Source: Streptomyces lucensis JCM 4490 | GTDB lineage: Bacteria; Actinomycetota; Actinomycetes; Streptomycetales; Streptomycetaceae | Length of the DNA stretch: 64,000 bases | Direction of reading: 5' to 3' | Assembly (NCBI RefSeq): GCF_014650035.1 | Contig: NZ_BMUE01000005.1 | Location: 186,001-250,000 of the forward strand | Part shown: piece by piece, positions 46,871 through 57,086 of the stretch | How positions within the stretch are numbered: the first letter of the stretch is position 1 | Layout of the letters: the number at the start of each line of letters is the position of its first letter | Program-made: the position numbers and the translations under genes | The notes under the pieces: generated by a model | The model's input: only the letters and a program-made list of their open reading frames with translations | Database searches by the model: none | What the model was told of the DNA's origin: nothing

Positions 46871-47657
46871 CCGCCTGGTCCAGCGCCGACTGCAGCGACT
46901 GCTTGTACCCGGTGCTGGTGTAGGTGGCCCCGGAGACCGCGTCGATGTCCGCGGTGCCGGCCGACACGGCCTCCTGGTTGAGCCTGGGCACGGCGAGCTG
47001 GGTCTTCTGGTCGCTGAGGCCGCCCTTGGGCGCCTGGACCGCCTCGGCCTTGGTGATCTTCCCGTCCTTGACGGTGATCCGCACCTGGACCGCGCCGTAC
47101 TGCGTCTGCGCGGCCTTCCCGGTGACCGTGCGGGCCTGCGCCGCACCCGAGGACCCGGAACCGCCTCCCGTGGACCCGGCGCCCGAAGCGCCGGAAGGCG
47201 CCGCCGACTTCATCCTGTCCAGCGCCGACTGCAGCGACTTCCGGTACCCGGTGCTGGTGTAGGTGGCCCCGGAGACCGCGTCGATGTCCGCGGTGCCGGC
47301 CGACACGGCCTCCTGGTTGAGCCTGGGCACGGCGAGCTGGGTCTTCTGGTCGCTGAGGCCGCCCTTGGGCGCCTGGACCGCCTCGGCCTTGGTGATCTTC
47401 CCGTCCTTGACGGTCAGCCGTACCTGCACGGCCCCGTACTGGGTCTGCACCGCGTCACCGGTCACCGTGCCGGAACCGGCGGAGGCCTGGGCGCCGCCTT
47501 GCGGGGACTCCTGGCCCGCCGCCTGCTGCGGGCCCGCGCCGGCGGCCGACGCCGCGGCCGGGTCCGACGCCGGCTTCAGCGACAGCAGCAGCACGACACC
47601 GGACACCGTCGCGGCCGTGGCCAGCACGACCCGCCGAATGGGGTGGCTCTTGCGCAT
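46863..47657 (-). CDS. FMN_bind protein with two tandem domains
   Basis: 264 residues. An N-terminal anchor (IRRVVLATAATVSGVVLLLSLKP, about 7-29) puts the rest outside the membrane. Two FMN_bind domains (about 65-148 and 178-262) each hold the ApbE flavinylation site DAVSGATYTS; the acceptor Thr residues are T132 and T245. The two domains share 57 identical residues, encoded by an exact 171-bp repeat (see repeats). Between a ferric-reductase-like gene and apbE, so it is probably the flavoprotein carrier of an extracytoplasmic electron path. Confidence 0.9.
   Translation of the reverse strand: MRKSHPIRRVVLATAATVSGVVLLLSLKPASDPAAASAAGAGPQQAAGQESPQGGAQASAGSGTVTGDAVQTQYGAVQVRLTVKDGKITKAEAVQAPKGGLSDQKTQLAVPRLNQEAVSAGTADIDAVSGATYTSTGYRKSLQSALDRMKSAAPSGASGAGSTGGGSGSSGAAQARTVTGKAAQTQYGAVQVRITVKDGKITKAEAVQAPKGGLSDQKTQLAVPRLNQEAVSAGTADIDAVSGATYTSTGYKQSLQSALDQAGD
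46905..47414 (-). repeat. Exact 171-bp internal duplication in the FMN_bind gene
   Basis: Bases 46905-47075 and 47244-47414 are identical over 171 bp, period 339. They encode the core of the two FMN_bind domains; similarity extends beyond the edges. Identity across synonymous positions implies recent duplication or gene conversion. Confidence 0.95.
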
Positions 47658-47675
47658 CTCTTCCGCAGCTCCCGC

Positions 47676-49061
47676 TCACATCTCGAACGACTCGTGGTGG
47701 ATGCGCCGGGCGGGGACCCCCGCGCCGCGCAGTGCCTCGTACACCGACTGCGCGAACCCGGGCGGGCCGCACATGAAGACGTCGTGCCGGTCGATGTCCG
47801 GGATCTTCCGCTGGAGGTTCTCCGCCGAGATGTCCGGGCGCTCGCCCTCCGGGCTGTTCACCGCGTACATCAGCCGGGCGTCCCGCTCCTCGGCGATCGC
47901 CGCCAGCTCGTCCCACAGTGCCAGGTCCTGCGTGGTGTTGGCGCGGTAGAGCAGGGTGATGTCCCCGGCCGCCCCGGGCAGCGTCTCGAACAGCGCCCGC
48001 ATCGGGGTGATCCCCACCCCGCCCGCGACCAGCAGTACCTTGCCGCGGCTGCGCCGCTGCGCCGTGAGCGCGCCGTACGGCCCCTCGGCCCACACCTTGG
48101 TGCCGGGCGTCAGCTCGCGCAGCCGGGCACTGTGGTCGCCGATCGCCTTCACCGTGATCCGCAGCATGTCGGGCCGGGGCGCCGCCGACAGCGAGTACGG
48201 GTGCGAGCTGAAACGCATCCCGGGGGCGAGGAACCGCCAGCGGAAGAACTGGCCCGCCTCCGCGCCCATCCGGTGCAGCCGGCGTCCGCCGATCAGCACC
48301 GACACGATGCCGGGGGTCTCCTCGATGACCGCCTCCACCCGCATCCGGTGCCGCAGGTTCAGCCGGACGGGGGTGAGGATGCGGTACCAGACCACCAGCG
48401 CGGTGACCGTGCCGTACAGGCCGTACCAGAAGGTCTTGGCGGCGGGTTCGACGGCGAAGTCGTTGCCGGTGGTGATCTGGTGCCAGAACGTCAGGAACAC
48501 CGCCGCGTAGGTCAGCAGGTGCACGTGGTACCACGCGTCGTACGGCAGCCGGCGGCGGACCACGCCGATCGACGTCAGCCCGATGAGCACGAACAGGCCC
48601 GTGCCGACGGCGGCCTTGCCCATGTCGGGCAGCTGCTCGACGGAGTCGACGGTCTGCCCCACGATGTCGCCGAGCGACTTGCCGGCCTGCAGCGCGTAAC
48701 CCCACATGGTGAGGAACACGTGCGCGACGATCAGACAGAGCGTGTAGCGGCCGCTCATCGCGTGCCAGCGGGCCACCCGGTCGGATCCGACCCGCCGTTC
48801 CAGCGCCGGTACGCGCGCCATCTGGAGCACGACCAGCGCCATCAGGTAGCCGGCCAGCAGGCCGGTGATCCGGCCCGCGTTCAGGATCCTGCTGTTGTCG
48901 TCGGCGATGGACGGCGTGTTGTGCCACCAGAGCCACAGTACGGCCGCGGCGCCCGCCCAGACCGCGAGGAGCAGCGGGACGGCCGGGGAGCGGCGCGGGC
49001 GGATGCGGCGCATCGTCTGGCGGCGGGCGGCACGTCCGCCCGCGAGCGTGGTGGTGGTCAC
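47676..49061 (-). CDS. Ferric-reductase-like transmembrane FAD/NAD(P)H oxidoreductase, copy 1
   Basis: 461 residues. The N-terminal half is a six-helix ferric-reductase-like domain with spaced His residues (ARWHAMSGRYTLCLIVAHVFL, WYHVHLLTYAAVFLTFWHQI) for two b hemes. The second half is an FNR-like module: FAD site HPYSLSAAP, NAD(P) motif GGVGITPMRALFE and CGPPGF. GTG 49061 after GGAGGAACC. Followed 18 bp later by the FMN_bind gene. It should pass electrons from cytosolic NAD(P)H across the membrane to flavinylated FMN_bind protein. Confidence 0.9.
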   Translation of the reverse strand: MTTTTLAGGRAARRQTMRRIRPRRSPAVPLLLAVWAGAAAVLWLWWHNTPSIADDNSRILNAGRITGLLAGYLMALVVLQMARVPALERRVGSDRVARWHAMSGRYTLCLIVAHVFLTMWGYALQAGKSLGDIVGQTVDSVEQLPDMGKAAVGTGLFVLIGLTSIGVVRRRLPYDAWYHVHLLTYAAVFLTFWHQITTGNDFAVEPAAKTFWYGLYGTVTALVVWYRILTPVRLNLRHRMRVEAVIEETPGIVSVLIGGRRLHRMGAEAGQFFRWRFLAPGMRFSSHPYSLSAAPRPDMLRITVKAIGDHSARLRELTPGTKVWAEGPYGALTAQRRSRGKVLLVAGGVGITPMRALFETLPGAAGDITLLYRANTTQDLALWDELAAIAEERDARLMYAVNSPEGERPDISAENLQRKIPDIDRHDVFMCGPPGFAQSVYEALRGAGVPARRIHHESFEM

Positions 49062-49120
49062 GGTTCCTCCGTGGGGACTTGACCCTTGGCCCACAGATAC
49101 GCGCCGCGTGCGCGGAGTGT

Positions 49121-49579
49121 TCAGAGTCCGGCCGAGTCCAGCGCCGACTGGAGTGACCGGCGGTAGCCGTCACTGGTGTACGTCGCTCCCGACACGGTGT
49201 CGATCCGCGCGCTCTGCGCCGTCAGCGCCTCGCGCCGCAGCTGCGGCAGCGCGTAGCTGTTGATCTCCTGGTCGCGGGGGTTGTCCTGCGGGTAGTCGAG
49301 GGCCGTCACGTCGGTCAGCCGGCCGTCCTTCAGCGTGATCCGCACCTGGACCGGCCCCCAGCGGGTCTGCACCGGGCCCCCGGTGACCGACCTGCTCCCG
49401 GAGGCCGTGGCGCCGGGCGACGCAGAACTGCCGGCGGACGACGGCGACCGGGTCTGCGCCGTCACCACGGTGGGGCTGGTGTGCGGCTTCAGCGACAACA
49501 GCAGCACCATCCCGGAGACGGTGGCGGCACTCGCCAGCACGACACGGCGCAGCGGACGGCTCTTCTTCAACGCGTGCAC
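49121..49579 (-). CDS. FMN_bind protein with a single domain
   Basis: 152 residues, GTG start. N-terminal anchor (about 11-31) is close to that of the larger FMN_bind protein (RRVVLASAATVSGMVLLLSLKP); a single domain (about 65-150) holds DTVSGATYTS with acceptor Thr133. It stands between the two ferric-reductase-like genes, forming a second reductase/FMN_bind module. Like its paralogue it should carry covalent FMN outside the membrane after ApbE action. Confidence 0.88.
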   Translation of the reverse strand: MHALKKSRPLRRVVLASAATVSGMVLLLSLKPHTSPTVVTAQTRSPSSAGSSASPGATASGSRSVTGGPVQTRWGPVQVRITLKDGRLTDVTALDYPQDNPRDQEINSYALPQLRREALTAQSARIDTVSGATYTSDGYRRSLQSALDSAGL

Positions 49580-49589
49580 AGGTGCTGCC

Positions 49590-50942
49590 TCACAGTTCGA
49601 ACGACTCGTGGTGGATACGGCGGTCCGGCACGCCGGCCGCCCGCAGCGCCTCGTACACGTCCCGCGCGAAACCGTGCGGGCCGCATATGTAGACGTCGTG
49701 GCCGGCCAGGCCGGGGAAGGTGGCGCGCAGCGCCTCGGCGGTGATGGACGGACGCTCCCCGTGCGCCCCGTTGAGCGCGTACAGCACCCGGGCGCCGCGC
49801 CAGCGGGCGATCGCCTCCAGCTCGCCGCCGAGCGCCAGGTCCTCGGCGGACCGCGCCCGGTACAGCAGGGCGACCTCACCGGGAAGCGTCTCGAACAGCG
49901 CCCGCAGCGGAGTGACACCGACGCCCGCCGCGATCAGCAGGGAGCGGTGGCCGGTGGACCGGTCGGCGGTCAGCGAGCCGTACGGGCCCTCCGCCCACAC
50001 CCGGGTGCCGGGCCTGAGCAGCGCGACGGCCGCGCTGTGGCCGCCGAGCGCCTTCACGGTGATCCGCAGCAGGTCGGGGCGGGGCGGTGCCGACAGGGAG
50101 TACGGCGTCGACGTCCAGCCCAGGCCCGCGCCGAGGAACCGCCAGCGGAAGAACTGTCCGGGACGGGCACCCAGCTCGTCCAGGTTCCGCCCGCGCATGA
50201 CGACCGAGTACACACCCGGCGCCTCCTGGTGCACCGACTCCACGCGCAGCCGGTGCCGCCGGTTGAGCCGGACCGGGGCGAGCACCCGGTACCAGAGCAC
50301 CAGCCCCGCCGCGCCGAGGTAGAGCGCGTACCAGGCGGCCGTGGCCACCGGCTTGCCGTTGAACTCGTCGCCGATGGCCAGCTGGTGGCCGAAGGCGAGG
50401 TAGACGGCCGCGTAGGTGAGCAGGTGGACGTAGTACCAGAACTCGTAGGAGGTCCGGCGGCGCACGGCCCGTGCCGAGGTGACGCCGACCGCGAACAGGA
50501 TCACGGTGCCCGCGGTGGCCTTGAGCATCTCCGGGTAGTCGAGGACGACGGTGACCGTCTCGTGCCACAGCGAGGCCCGGTCCTGGGCGGCGTACCCGGA
50601 GAGGACGAGCACGACGTGCGCCACCAGCAGACTGACCGTGTACCGGCCGGCCATCGCGTGCCAGCGGGCCACCCGGTCGGAGCCGATCCGGTTCTCCAGC
50701 AGCGGCACCCGCGCCATCAGGGCGACGAGTGCCGCGCAGGCGTACCCGCACAGCAGACCGCTGATCCGTCCGGCGCCGGTCAGCCAGCCCGCCGTACCGA
50801 CCACGGAACCGGTGTCCGTCCACCAGAGGGCGACCACGGCCGCCGCCCCCGCCCACAGCACGGCCAGCAGGGGCCCGGCGGGGGAGCGCCCTGCGGGCAC
50901 GCGCCGGGGCGGGGCCGCCCGCCCCGTATCCACGGTGGTCAT
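49590..50942 (-). CDS. Ferric-reductase-like transmembrane FAD/NAD(P)H oxidoreductase, copy 2
   Basis: 450 residues, same architecture as copy 1: helices with ARWHAMAGRYTVSLLVAHVVL and FWYYVHLLTYAAVYLAFGHQL, then the FAD site TPYSLSAPP, NAD(P) motif GVGVTPLRALFE and CGPHGFARDVY. The two copies are clear paralogues (end REG/RIHHESFE). First gene of the operon, ATG 50942. Divergent from the response regulator gene, with 205 bp between starts carrying direct repeats. Confidence 0.9.
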   Translation of the reverse strand: MTTVDTGRAAPPRRVPAGRSPAGPLLAVLWAGAAAVVALWWTDTGSVVGTAGWLTGAGRISGLLCGYACAALVALMARVPLLENRIGSDRVARWHAMAGRYTVSLLVAHVVLVLSGYAAQDRASLWHETVTVVLDYPEMLKATAGTVILFAVGVTSARAVRRRTSYEFWYYVHLLTYAAVYLAFGHQLAIGDEFNGKPVATAAWYALYLGAAGLVLWYRVLAPVRLNRRHRLRVESVHQEAPGVYSVVMRGRNLDELGARPGQFFRWRFLGAGLGWTSTPYSLSAPPRPDLLRITVKALGGHSAAVALLRPGTRVWAEGPYGSLTADRSTGHRSLLIAAGVGVTPLRALFETLPGEVALLYRARSAEDLALGGELEAIARWRGARVLYALNGAHGERPSITAEALRATFPGLAGHDVYICGPHGFARDVYEALRAAGVPDRRIHHESFEL

Positions 50943-51029
50943 CAGTCGCCGTCCCTTCGTCCGTCGTGCCAGGCCACTGTGCTGGACGAAGCTCTGAGGC
51001 GGCTATGAGCGGCGGCGTCGCAGGCCTGT

Positions 51030-51098
51030 TCAGAGGGGACTCAGAGGCGGTTCTCATCCGCCGCTCACCCTCGGAGCGTTTTCAGAGCAAACTCACAG
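51030..51098. promoter_or_regulatory. OmpR-type direct repeats between the flavin operon and the two-component system
   Basis: TCAGAG (51030-51035) and TCAGAG (51041-51046) are repeated at an 11-bp period, and TCAGAG (51082-51087) with TCACAG (51093-51098) form a second pair with the same spacing. Such paired hexamers are typical for OmpR-family dimers. They lie 50-118 bp before the response-regulator start and 88-156 bp from the reductase start. Confidence 0.6.
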
Positions 51099-51147
51099 CT
51101 GACGGGGCGGCCGGGCGCCGCGCGCACGAGCGATGCTGGGAGACGCG

Positions 51148-51888
51148 ATGAACACCACCCGCTCCGGCCGCCCGGCCCTCACCCGCCCCGACGGCACTCC
51201 GCTGCGCGTCCTCGTCGTCGACGACGACCCCGACCTCGCCGAGGTCCTCACCGGCGCCCTGCGATACGAGGGCTGGGAGGTCCGCGCGGCCGGCGACGGC
51301 GCCGCCGCCCTCGCCGCCGCGGGCGAGCTGCTGCCCGACGCCGTCGTCCTGGACGTGATGCTCCCGGACACCGACGGCTTCGCCGTGCTGCGCCGTCTGC
51401 ACGCCGTGAAGCCCGACGTGTGCGTGCTCTTCCTGACGGCACGGGACGCGGTCGAGGACCGGATCGCGGGGATCACCGCGGGCGGCGACGACTACGTCAC
51501 CAAGCCGTTCAGCCTGGAGGAGGTCGTGGCCCGGCTGCGCGGGCTGCTGCGCCGGGCCGGCATGGCCCGCTCGCATGAGGAGGGCCCGCGGATGGTCGTG
51601 GGCGACCTGGTGATGGACGAGGACGCCCGCGAGGTGACCCGCTCCGGCGAGCTGATCGACCTCTCGCCGACCGAGTTCGAGCTGCTGCGTTTCCTCATGC
51701 GCAACCCGCGCCGCGTGCTCAGCAAGGCCCAGATCCTCGACCGGGTCTGGTCCTACGACTTCGGCGGCCGGGCCCACGTCGTCGAGCTGTACATCTCCTA
51801 CCTGCGCAAGAAGATCGACGCCGGGCGGGAACCCGTGATCCACACCGTGCGCGGGGCGGGCTACGTGCTGAAGCCGGTGGCCAGGTGA
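51148..51888 (+). CDS. OmpR-family response regulator
   Basis: 246 residues. Receiver (about 20-130) with acidic pocket VVDDDPDLA, phospho-acceptor Asp69 in VVLDVMLPD, Lys near KPFSLEE; winged HTH about 150-245 (LSPTEFELLRFLM, VLSKAQILDRVWSYDFGG, VHTVRGAGYVLKP). ATG 51148 with GGGAGACGCG. Coupled to the kinase by a 4-nt overlap. Position divergent from the flavin operon suggests control of it. Confidence 0.95.
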   Translation: MNTTRSGRPALTRPDGTPLRVLVVDDDPDLAEVLTGALRYEGWEVRAAGDGAAALAAAGELLPDAVVLDVMLPDTDGFAVLRRLHAVKPDVCVLFLTARDAVEDRIAGITAGGDDYVTKPFSLEEVVARLRGLLRRAGMARSHEEGPRMVVGDLVMDEDAREVTRSGELIDLSPTEFELLRFLMRNPRRVLSKAQILDRVWSYDFGGRAHVVELYISYLRKKIDAGREPVIHTVRGAGYVLKPVAR

Positions 51889-53363
51889 ACCCGCCGCGCC
51901 GCCCGCGCCGTCTTCGCGGGCTGCCCCGCCCCCGCACCCTGCGCGCCCGCCTCACCGTCGGTCTGGTGGTGCTGCTCGCGGTGAGCTGCGCGGCCGTCGG
52001 ACTGGCCGCCGTGGTCGAGCTGAACGGCTTCCTCACCCAGCGCCTGGACGAACAGCTCGCCCAGGTCGGCACCCGTTTCCCGGAGAGCCTGGAGCACAAG
52101 GTCCGGCTGCCGGACCACGACGGCGACGAGCACGCCGACACGCGGCGGACGGCCACCGGCACCTTCGGCGCCCGCCTGCTGAACGGCACCGTCACCCACA
52201 AGGGCCTCATCCGCAGCGGCGACCCGGCCGCCGACCTCGACGTCGGCCTCACGGCGCGGGACGCCCGGCGGCTGGCCGCGGTACCGGTCGACGGCAGACC
52301 CCACACCGTCGAACTCTCCGCCCTGGACGACTACCGGGTGGTCGCCTCGCCCGGGCGGGACGGGGACGTCCTGATCGTCGGCCTCCCGCTGGAGCCGGTC
52401 GAGGCCACGGTCCACCGGCTGGAGCTGGTCGCCGGGATGGTGTTCGGGCTGGCGCTGGTCGTGACCGGCGTGGCGGGCGCCTTCTGGGTCCGCTGGTCCC
52501 TGCGCCCGCTGAGCCGGGTCGCCGCGACCGCCACCCGGGTCAGCGAACTCCCGCTGGCCAGCGGCGAGGTCGTGCTGCCGCCGCGCGCCCCCGACACCGA
52601 CCCGCACGGCGAGGTGGGGCAGGTCGCCACCGCCTTCAACCGCATGCTCGGCCACGTCGAGGACGCGCTGACCAAACGCCACGCCGTCGAGGAGAGGCTG
52701 CGCCGCTTCGCCGCCGACGCCAGCCACGAACTGCGCACCCCGGTCGCCACGGTCCGCGGCCACGCCGAGCTGGCCCTGCTGCACCCCGGCCCGGTGCCGC
52801 CGGAGGTGACCCGTGCCCTGCGGCGCATCACGGCCGAGTCCGCCCGCATGGGCGAGATGGTCGACGACCTGCTCCTCCTCGCCCGCCTGGACGCGGGCCG
52901 CCCGCTGGAGCGCCGGCCGGTGGACCTGACCCGCCTGGTCCTGGACGCGGTCACCGACGCCCGGGCCGCCGGCCCGGGGCACCGCTGGACGCTGGACCTC
53001 CCTCAGGATCCGGTGACGGTGACGGGGGACGCGCACCGGCTGCAGCAGGTGCTGGCCAACCTGCTGGCCAACGCGCGTTCGCACACACCCGCCGGCACGG
53101 AGGTGACGGTGACCCTGGCGGCCGGGGGCGGCGAGGCCCGCCTCTCGGTCCACGACGACGGCCCCGGCGTCCCCGAGGACATCCGGCCGGACGTCTTCGA
53201 ACGCTTCACCCGGGCGGAACACCGCCGCCGGGCGGACGCACCCGGCGCCGGGGCCGGACTGGGCCTGTCGATCGTGGCGGCCGTGGTGGAGGCGCACGGC
53301 GGAAGCGTGGGGCTGGACAGCGGACCGGGTTCCACGACGTTCACGGTGCGGCTGCCGGCCTGA
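51885..53363 (+). CDS. Membrane sensor histidine kinase
   Basis: 492 residues. Two membrane helices (about 25-47 and 185-207) bracket a 130-residue extracytoplasmic sensor, then HAMP (RWSLRPLSRVAATATRVSELP), HisKA with His281 (ADASHELRTPVATV), and HATPase with NLLANARSHTPAG, DDGPGVPEDI and GAGLGLSIVAAVVEAHGG. GTG start overlaps the regulator by 4 nt. Likely senses an envelope or redox signal; ligand unknown. Ends 54 bp from the convergent transpeptidase-like gene. Confidence 0.95.
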   Translation: MNPPRRPRRLRGLPRPRTLRARLTVGLVVLLAVSCAAVGLAAVVELNGFLTQRLDEQLAQVGTRFPESLEHKVRLPDHDGDEHADTRRTATGTFGARLLNGTVTHKGLIRSGDPAADLDVGLTARDARRLAAVPVDGRPHTVELSALDDYRVVASPGRDGDVLIVGLPLEPVEATVHRLELVAGMVFGLALVVTGVAGAFWVRWSLRPLSRVAATATRVSELPLASGEVVLPPRAPDTDPHGEVGQVATAFNRMLGHVEDALTKRHAVEERLRRFAADASHELRTPVATVRGHAELALLHPGPVPPEVTRALRRITAESARMGEMVDDLLLLARLDAGRPLERRPVDLTRLVLDAVTDARAAGPGHRWTLDLPQDPVTVTGDAHRLQQVLANLLANARSHTPAGTEVTVTLAAGGGEARLSVHDDGPGVPEDIRPDVFERFTRAEHRRRADAPGAGAGLGLSIVAAVVEAHGGSVGLDSGPGSTTFTVRLPA

Positions 53364-53417
53364 GTGCGCGCGGGGCCGTACCGTCGCGCGGTTCGGCCGT
53401 GCCGGCGTGCGGCGGCC

Positions 53418-54122
53418 TCAGTACCGGGTCACCGCCGTCGCTCCGCCGGCCGTCCCGATGGCGATGTGCGGCCGCTCGTCCGGCACCGCCCACCGCAGGA
53501 TCCGCTGCATCGCGTCCTCCGGGACCGACACGCAACCGGCCGTCGCCGCCCGCCCGTTGACGTGCAGGAAGATGCCGGCGCCGCGCCCGCGCACCGGCCG
53601 GTCGTAGTTGAAGCCGATGACCAGGGCGTACGCGTACTGCGTCGGGTACGTGACCAGGTGCTCGGCCTCGGAGGCGCGGCAGTCGGCCGGAAGAGGCTCC
53701 ACCCACCGGTTGTACGCGTCCGACTCGTTGTCCTGGCACCACCAGGAACTCTCCACGACCGGCCGGTAGGGGACCCTCGTCCCGCTCGGGGCCGCCTTGG
53801 TGCCGAAGCCGAAAGGCAGGTCGTACAGGCCGGTCGGTGTGGTGTCCGTGCCCTGCACGCGGGAGGCGCCCTCGGCGAGCCCGTTCGCGCCGAAGCGGGC
53901 CGGTGCGGACCCCGCCTCCACCCACTGCCCGTCCCGCAGGTCCCACCACGTGACCGTGCCCGAGGTCGAGTCGGTGTCCGGCGCCTCGGCGGTGATCAGC
54001 TGGGAGCCGCCGCCCGTGTCCGCCATCCGCGCGGGCAGCGGATCCGGCCCGGCGCCGGGCGCGAGGCCGAGCAGGGCGAGGCAGGAGGCGGAGACGAGGG
54101 CGAGGACCACACATGGGCGCAT
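53418..54122 (-). CDS. Exported L,D-transpeptidase-like (YkuD) protein
   Basis: 234 residues. Signal peptide about 1-22 (VVLALVSASCLALLGLAPGAG). The catalytic motif is HVNGRAATAGCVSVPEDAM with His187 and Cys197, of the YkuD type (HxxG...S/TxGCxS), though the usual HGT spacing is altered. Other features: SSWWCQDNESDAYNRWVEPL and AEHLVTYPTQYAYALVIGFNYD. Acts outside, likely on cell-wall peptides, or on a related substrate. ATG 54122. Convergent with the kinase. Confidence 0.82.
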   Translation of the reverse strand: MRPCVVLALVSASCLALLGLAPGAGPDPLPARMADTGGGSQLITAEAPDTDSTSGTVTWWDLRDGQWVEAGSAPARFGANGLAEGASRVQGTDTTPTGLYDLPFGFGTKAAPSGTRVPYRPVVESSWWCQDNESDAYNRWVEPLPADCRASEAEHLVTYPTQYAYALVIGFNYDRPVRGRGAGIFLHVNGRAATAGCVSVPEDAMQRILRWAVPDERPHIAIGTAGGATAVTRY

Positions 54123-54233
54123 GGCTCAGACGGTAGGCGGGGGGATCGGCGACGGCAGCCCGGGTGGTCCGTCCAGGCGTGTCCGCAGGTGTCCCGCACC
54201 GGTTCCGCGTGCACGACGGACGCCGATGCCTGA

Positions 54234-55797
<1,564 letters not shown>

Positions 55798-55812
55798 GAC
55801 CCCGTATTCCCG

Positions 55813-55845
55813 CCAAGGGCCCGGACGTCCCGTCCGGGCCCTTGG
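55813..55845 (+). terminator. Terminator after argH
   Basis: A perfect 15-bp stem, CCAAGGGCCCGGACG with CGTCCGGGCCCTTGG, closes a 3-nt loop 16 bp past the stop. No U-tract. Confidence 0.8.
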
Positions 55846-55983
55846 CGCCGCCCGCCGCGATCGGCTGTGCCGCCCGGCGGGCCGGGGCGCGGCCGGGCGC
55901 CGCGGCAGCGCGAGCTGAAGGGCACGGAGCTGGGTAGATTGGTGCGGGACATCCCCTCAGGGCCCCACGTGCCGGGAGTTCTC

Positions 55984-56955
55984 ATGCCCTTCAGCCGCCT
56001 GGCCGCCGCGACCACGCCCACCGCGCACCTCGGACTCGGCCTCGCCGCCGTCGGCCGGCCGGGCTACATCAACCTCGGCCGGGACGGTGACCTCCCCGCC
56101 GAGCGCACGGTGGACGCGCTGCGCGAGCGCACCCACGAACTCCTCGACGCCGCCTACGCCCAGGGGGTCCGCTACGTCGACGTGGCGCGCTCCTACGGTC
56201 GTTCGGAGGAGTTCCTGGCCGACTGGCTGAAGGCGCGCCCCGACGCCGCCGACGTCATCGTCGGCAGCAAGTGGGGCTACACCTACACCGCCGGCTGGTC
56301 CGCCGACGCCGAGCAGCACGAGGTCAAGGACCACGGCCTCGCCACCTACGAGCGGCAGCGCGGCGAGACCGACGCCCTGCTCGGCGACCGGCTCGACCTG
56401 TACCAGATCCACTCGGTGACCCCGGACAGCCCGGCCCTCACCGACAAGGAACTCCACGCCAGGCTGGCGGAGGCCGCCGCGCAGGGACTGACCGTCGGCT
56501 TCTCCACCAGCGGCCCCGCCCAGGCGGACGCCATCCGCGCGGCCCTCGCCGTCACCGTGGACGGCGAGCCCCTCTTCCGGACCGTCCAGTCGACGTACAA
56601 CGCCCTCGAGACCTCGGCGGGCCCCGCCCTCGCCGAGGCGCACGACGCCGGGCTCACCGTGATCGTCAAGGAGGGCATGGCCAACGGCCGGCTCGCGGCG
56701 CCGCACGCCCCGGACATGCTCAGGGCCGTCGCCGAGGAGACCTCGCTCGGCTGCGACGCCGTCGCCCTCGCGTGGATCCTGCGGCAGCCCTGGGCGGGCG
56801 TCGTCCTCTCCGGCGCGGCGACCGTCGCCCAGCTCTGCTCCAACCTGCACGCACCCGCCGTCGACCTGGACGTGGACCAGCTGACCCGCCTCGCGACGCT
56901 GGCGGAGGACCCGCACGCCTACTGGGAGCGGCGCGGACAGCTGCCCTGGCACTGA
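55984..56955 (+). CDS. Aldo/keto reductase family oxidoreductase
   Basis: 323 residues. Start HLGLGLAAVGRPGYINLG; catalytic AKR features: RYVDVARSYGRSEEF (Asp, Tyr), VGSKWGYTYTAGW (Lys), LYQIHSVTPD (His) and the C-terminal NADPH-binding VLSGAATVAQLCSNL. NADPH-dependent carbonyl reduction; substrate unknown. ATG 55984. Isolated between argH and the TetR/MFS pair. Confidence 0.9.
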   Translation: MPFSRLAAATTPTAHLGLGLAAVGRPGYINLGRDGDLPAERTVDALRERTHELLDAAYAQGVRYVDVARSYGRSEEFLADWLKARPDAADVIVGSKWGYTYTAGWSADAEQHEVKDHGLATYERQRGETDALLGDRLDLYQIHSVTPDSPALTDKELHARLAEAAAQGLTVGFSTSGPAQADAIRAALAVTVDGEPLFRTVQSTYNALETSAGPALAEAHDAGLTVIVKEGMANGRLAAPHAPDMLRAVAEETSLGCDAVALAWILRQPWAGVVLSGAATVAQLCSNLHAPAVDLDVDQLTRLATLAEDPHAYWERRGQLPWH

Positions 56956-57049
56956 CCGGCCCCTGACAAGGGCGTCTGAGCGGGACACCAGGCGGCCTGA
57001 GCGGGACAGCGGACGACGACCGGCCATGCCGAGGCATCCATGCCCGCAT

Positions 57050-57067
57050 TGAGACATCAGTGTCTCA
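57050..57067. promoter_or_regulatory. TetR operator (TGAGACA/TGTCTCA palindrome)
   Basis: TGAGACA (57050-57056) and TGTCTCA (57061-57067) form a perfect 7-bp inverted repeat with a 4-nt spacer. A partial third half-site TCTCATGG overlaps the start codon at 57083. A -10-like TACACT (57075-57080) leaves only 6 nt to the ATG at 57087, so the mRNA may be leaderless. Sits where TetR self-repression is expected. Confidence 0.7.
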
Positions 57068-57086
57068 TTCGGGCTACACTCGTCTC

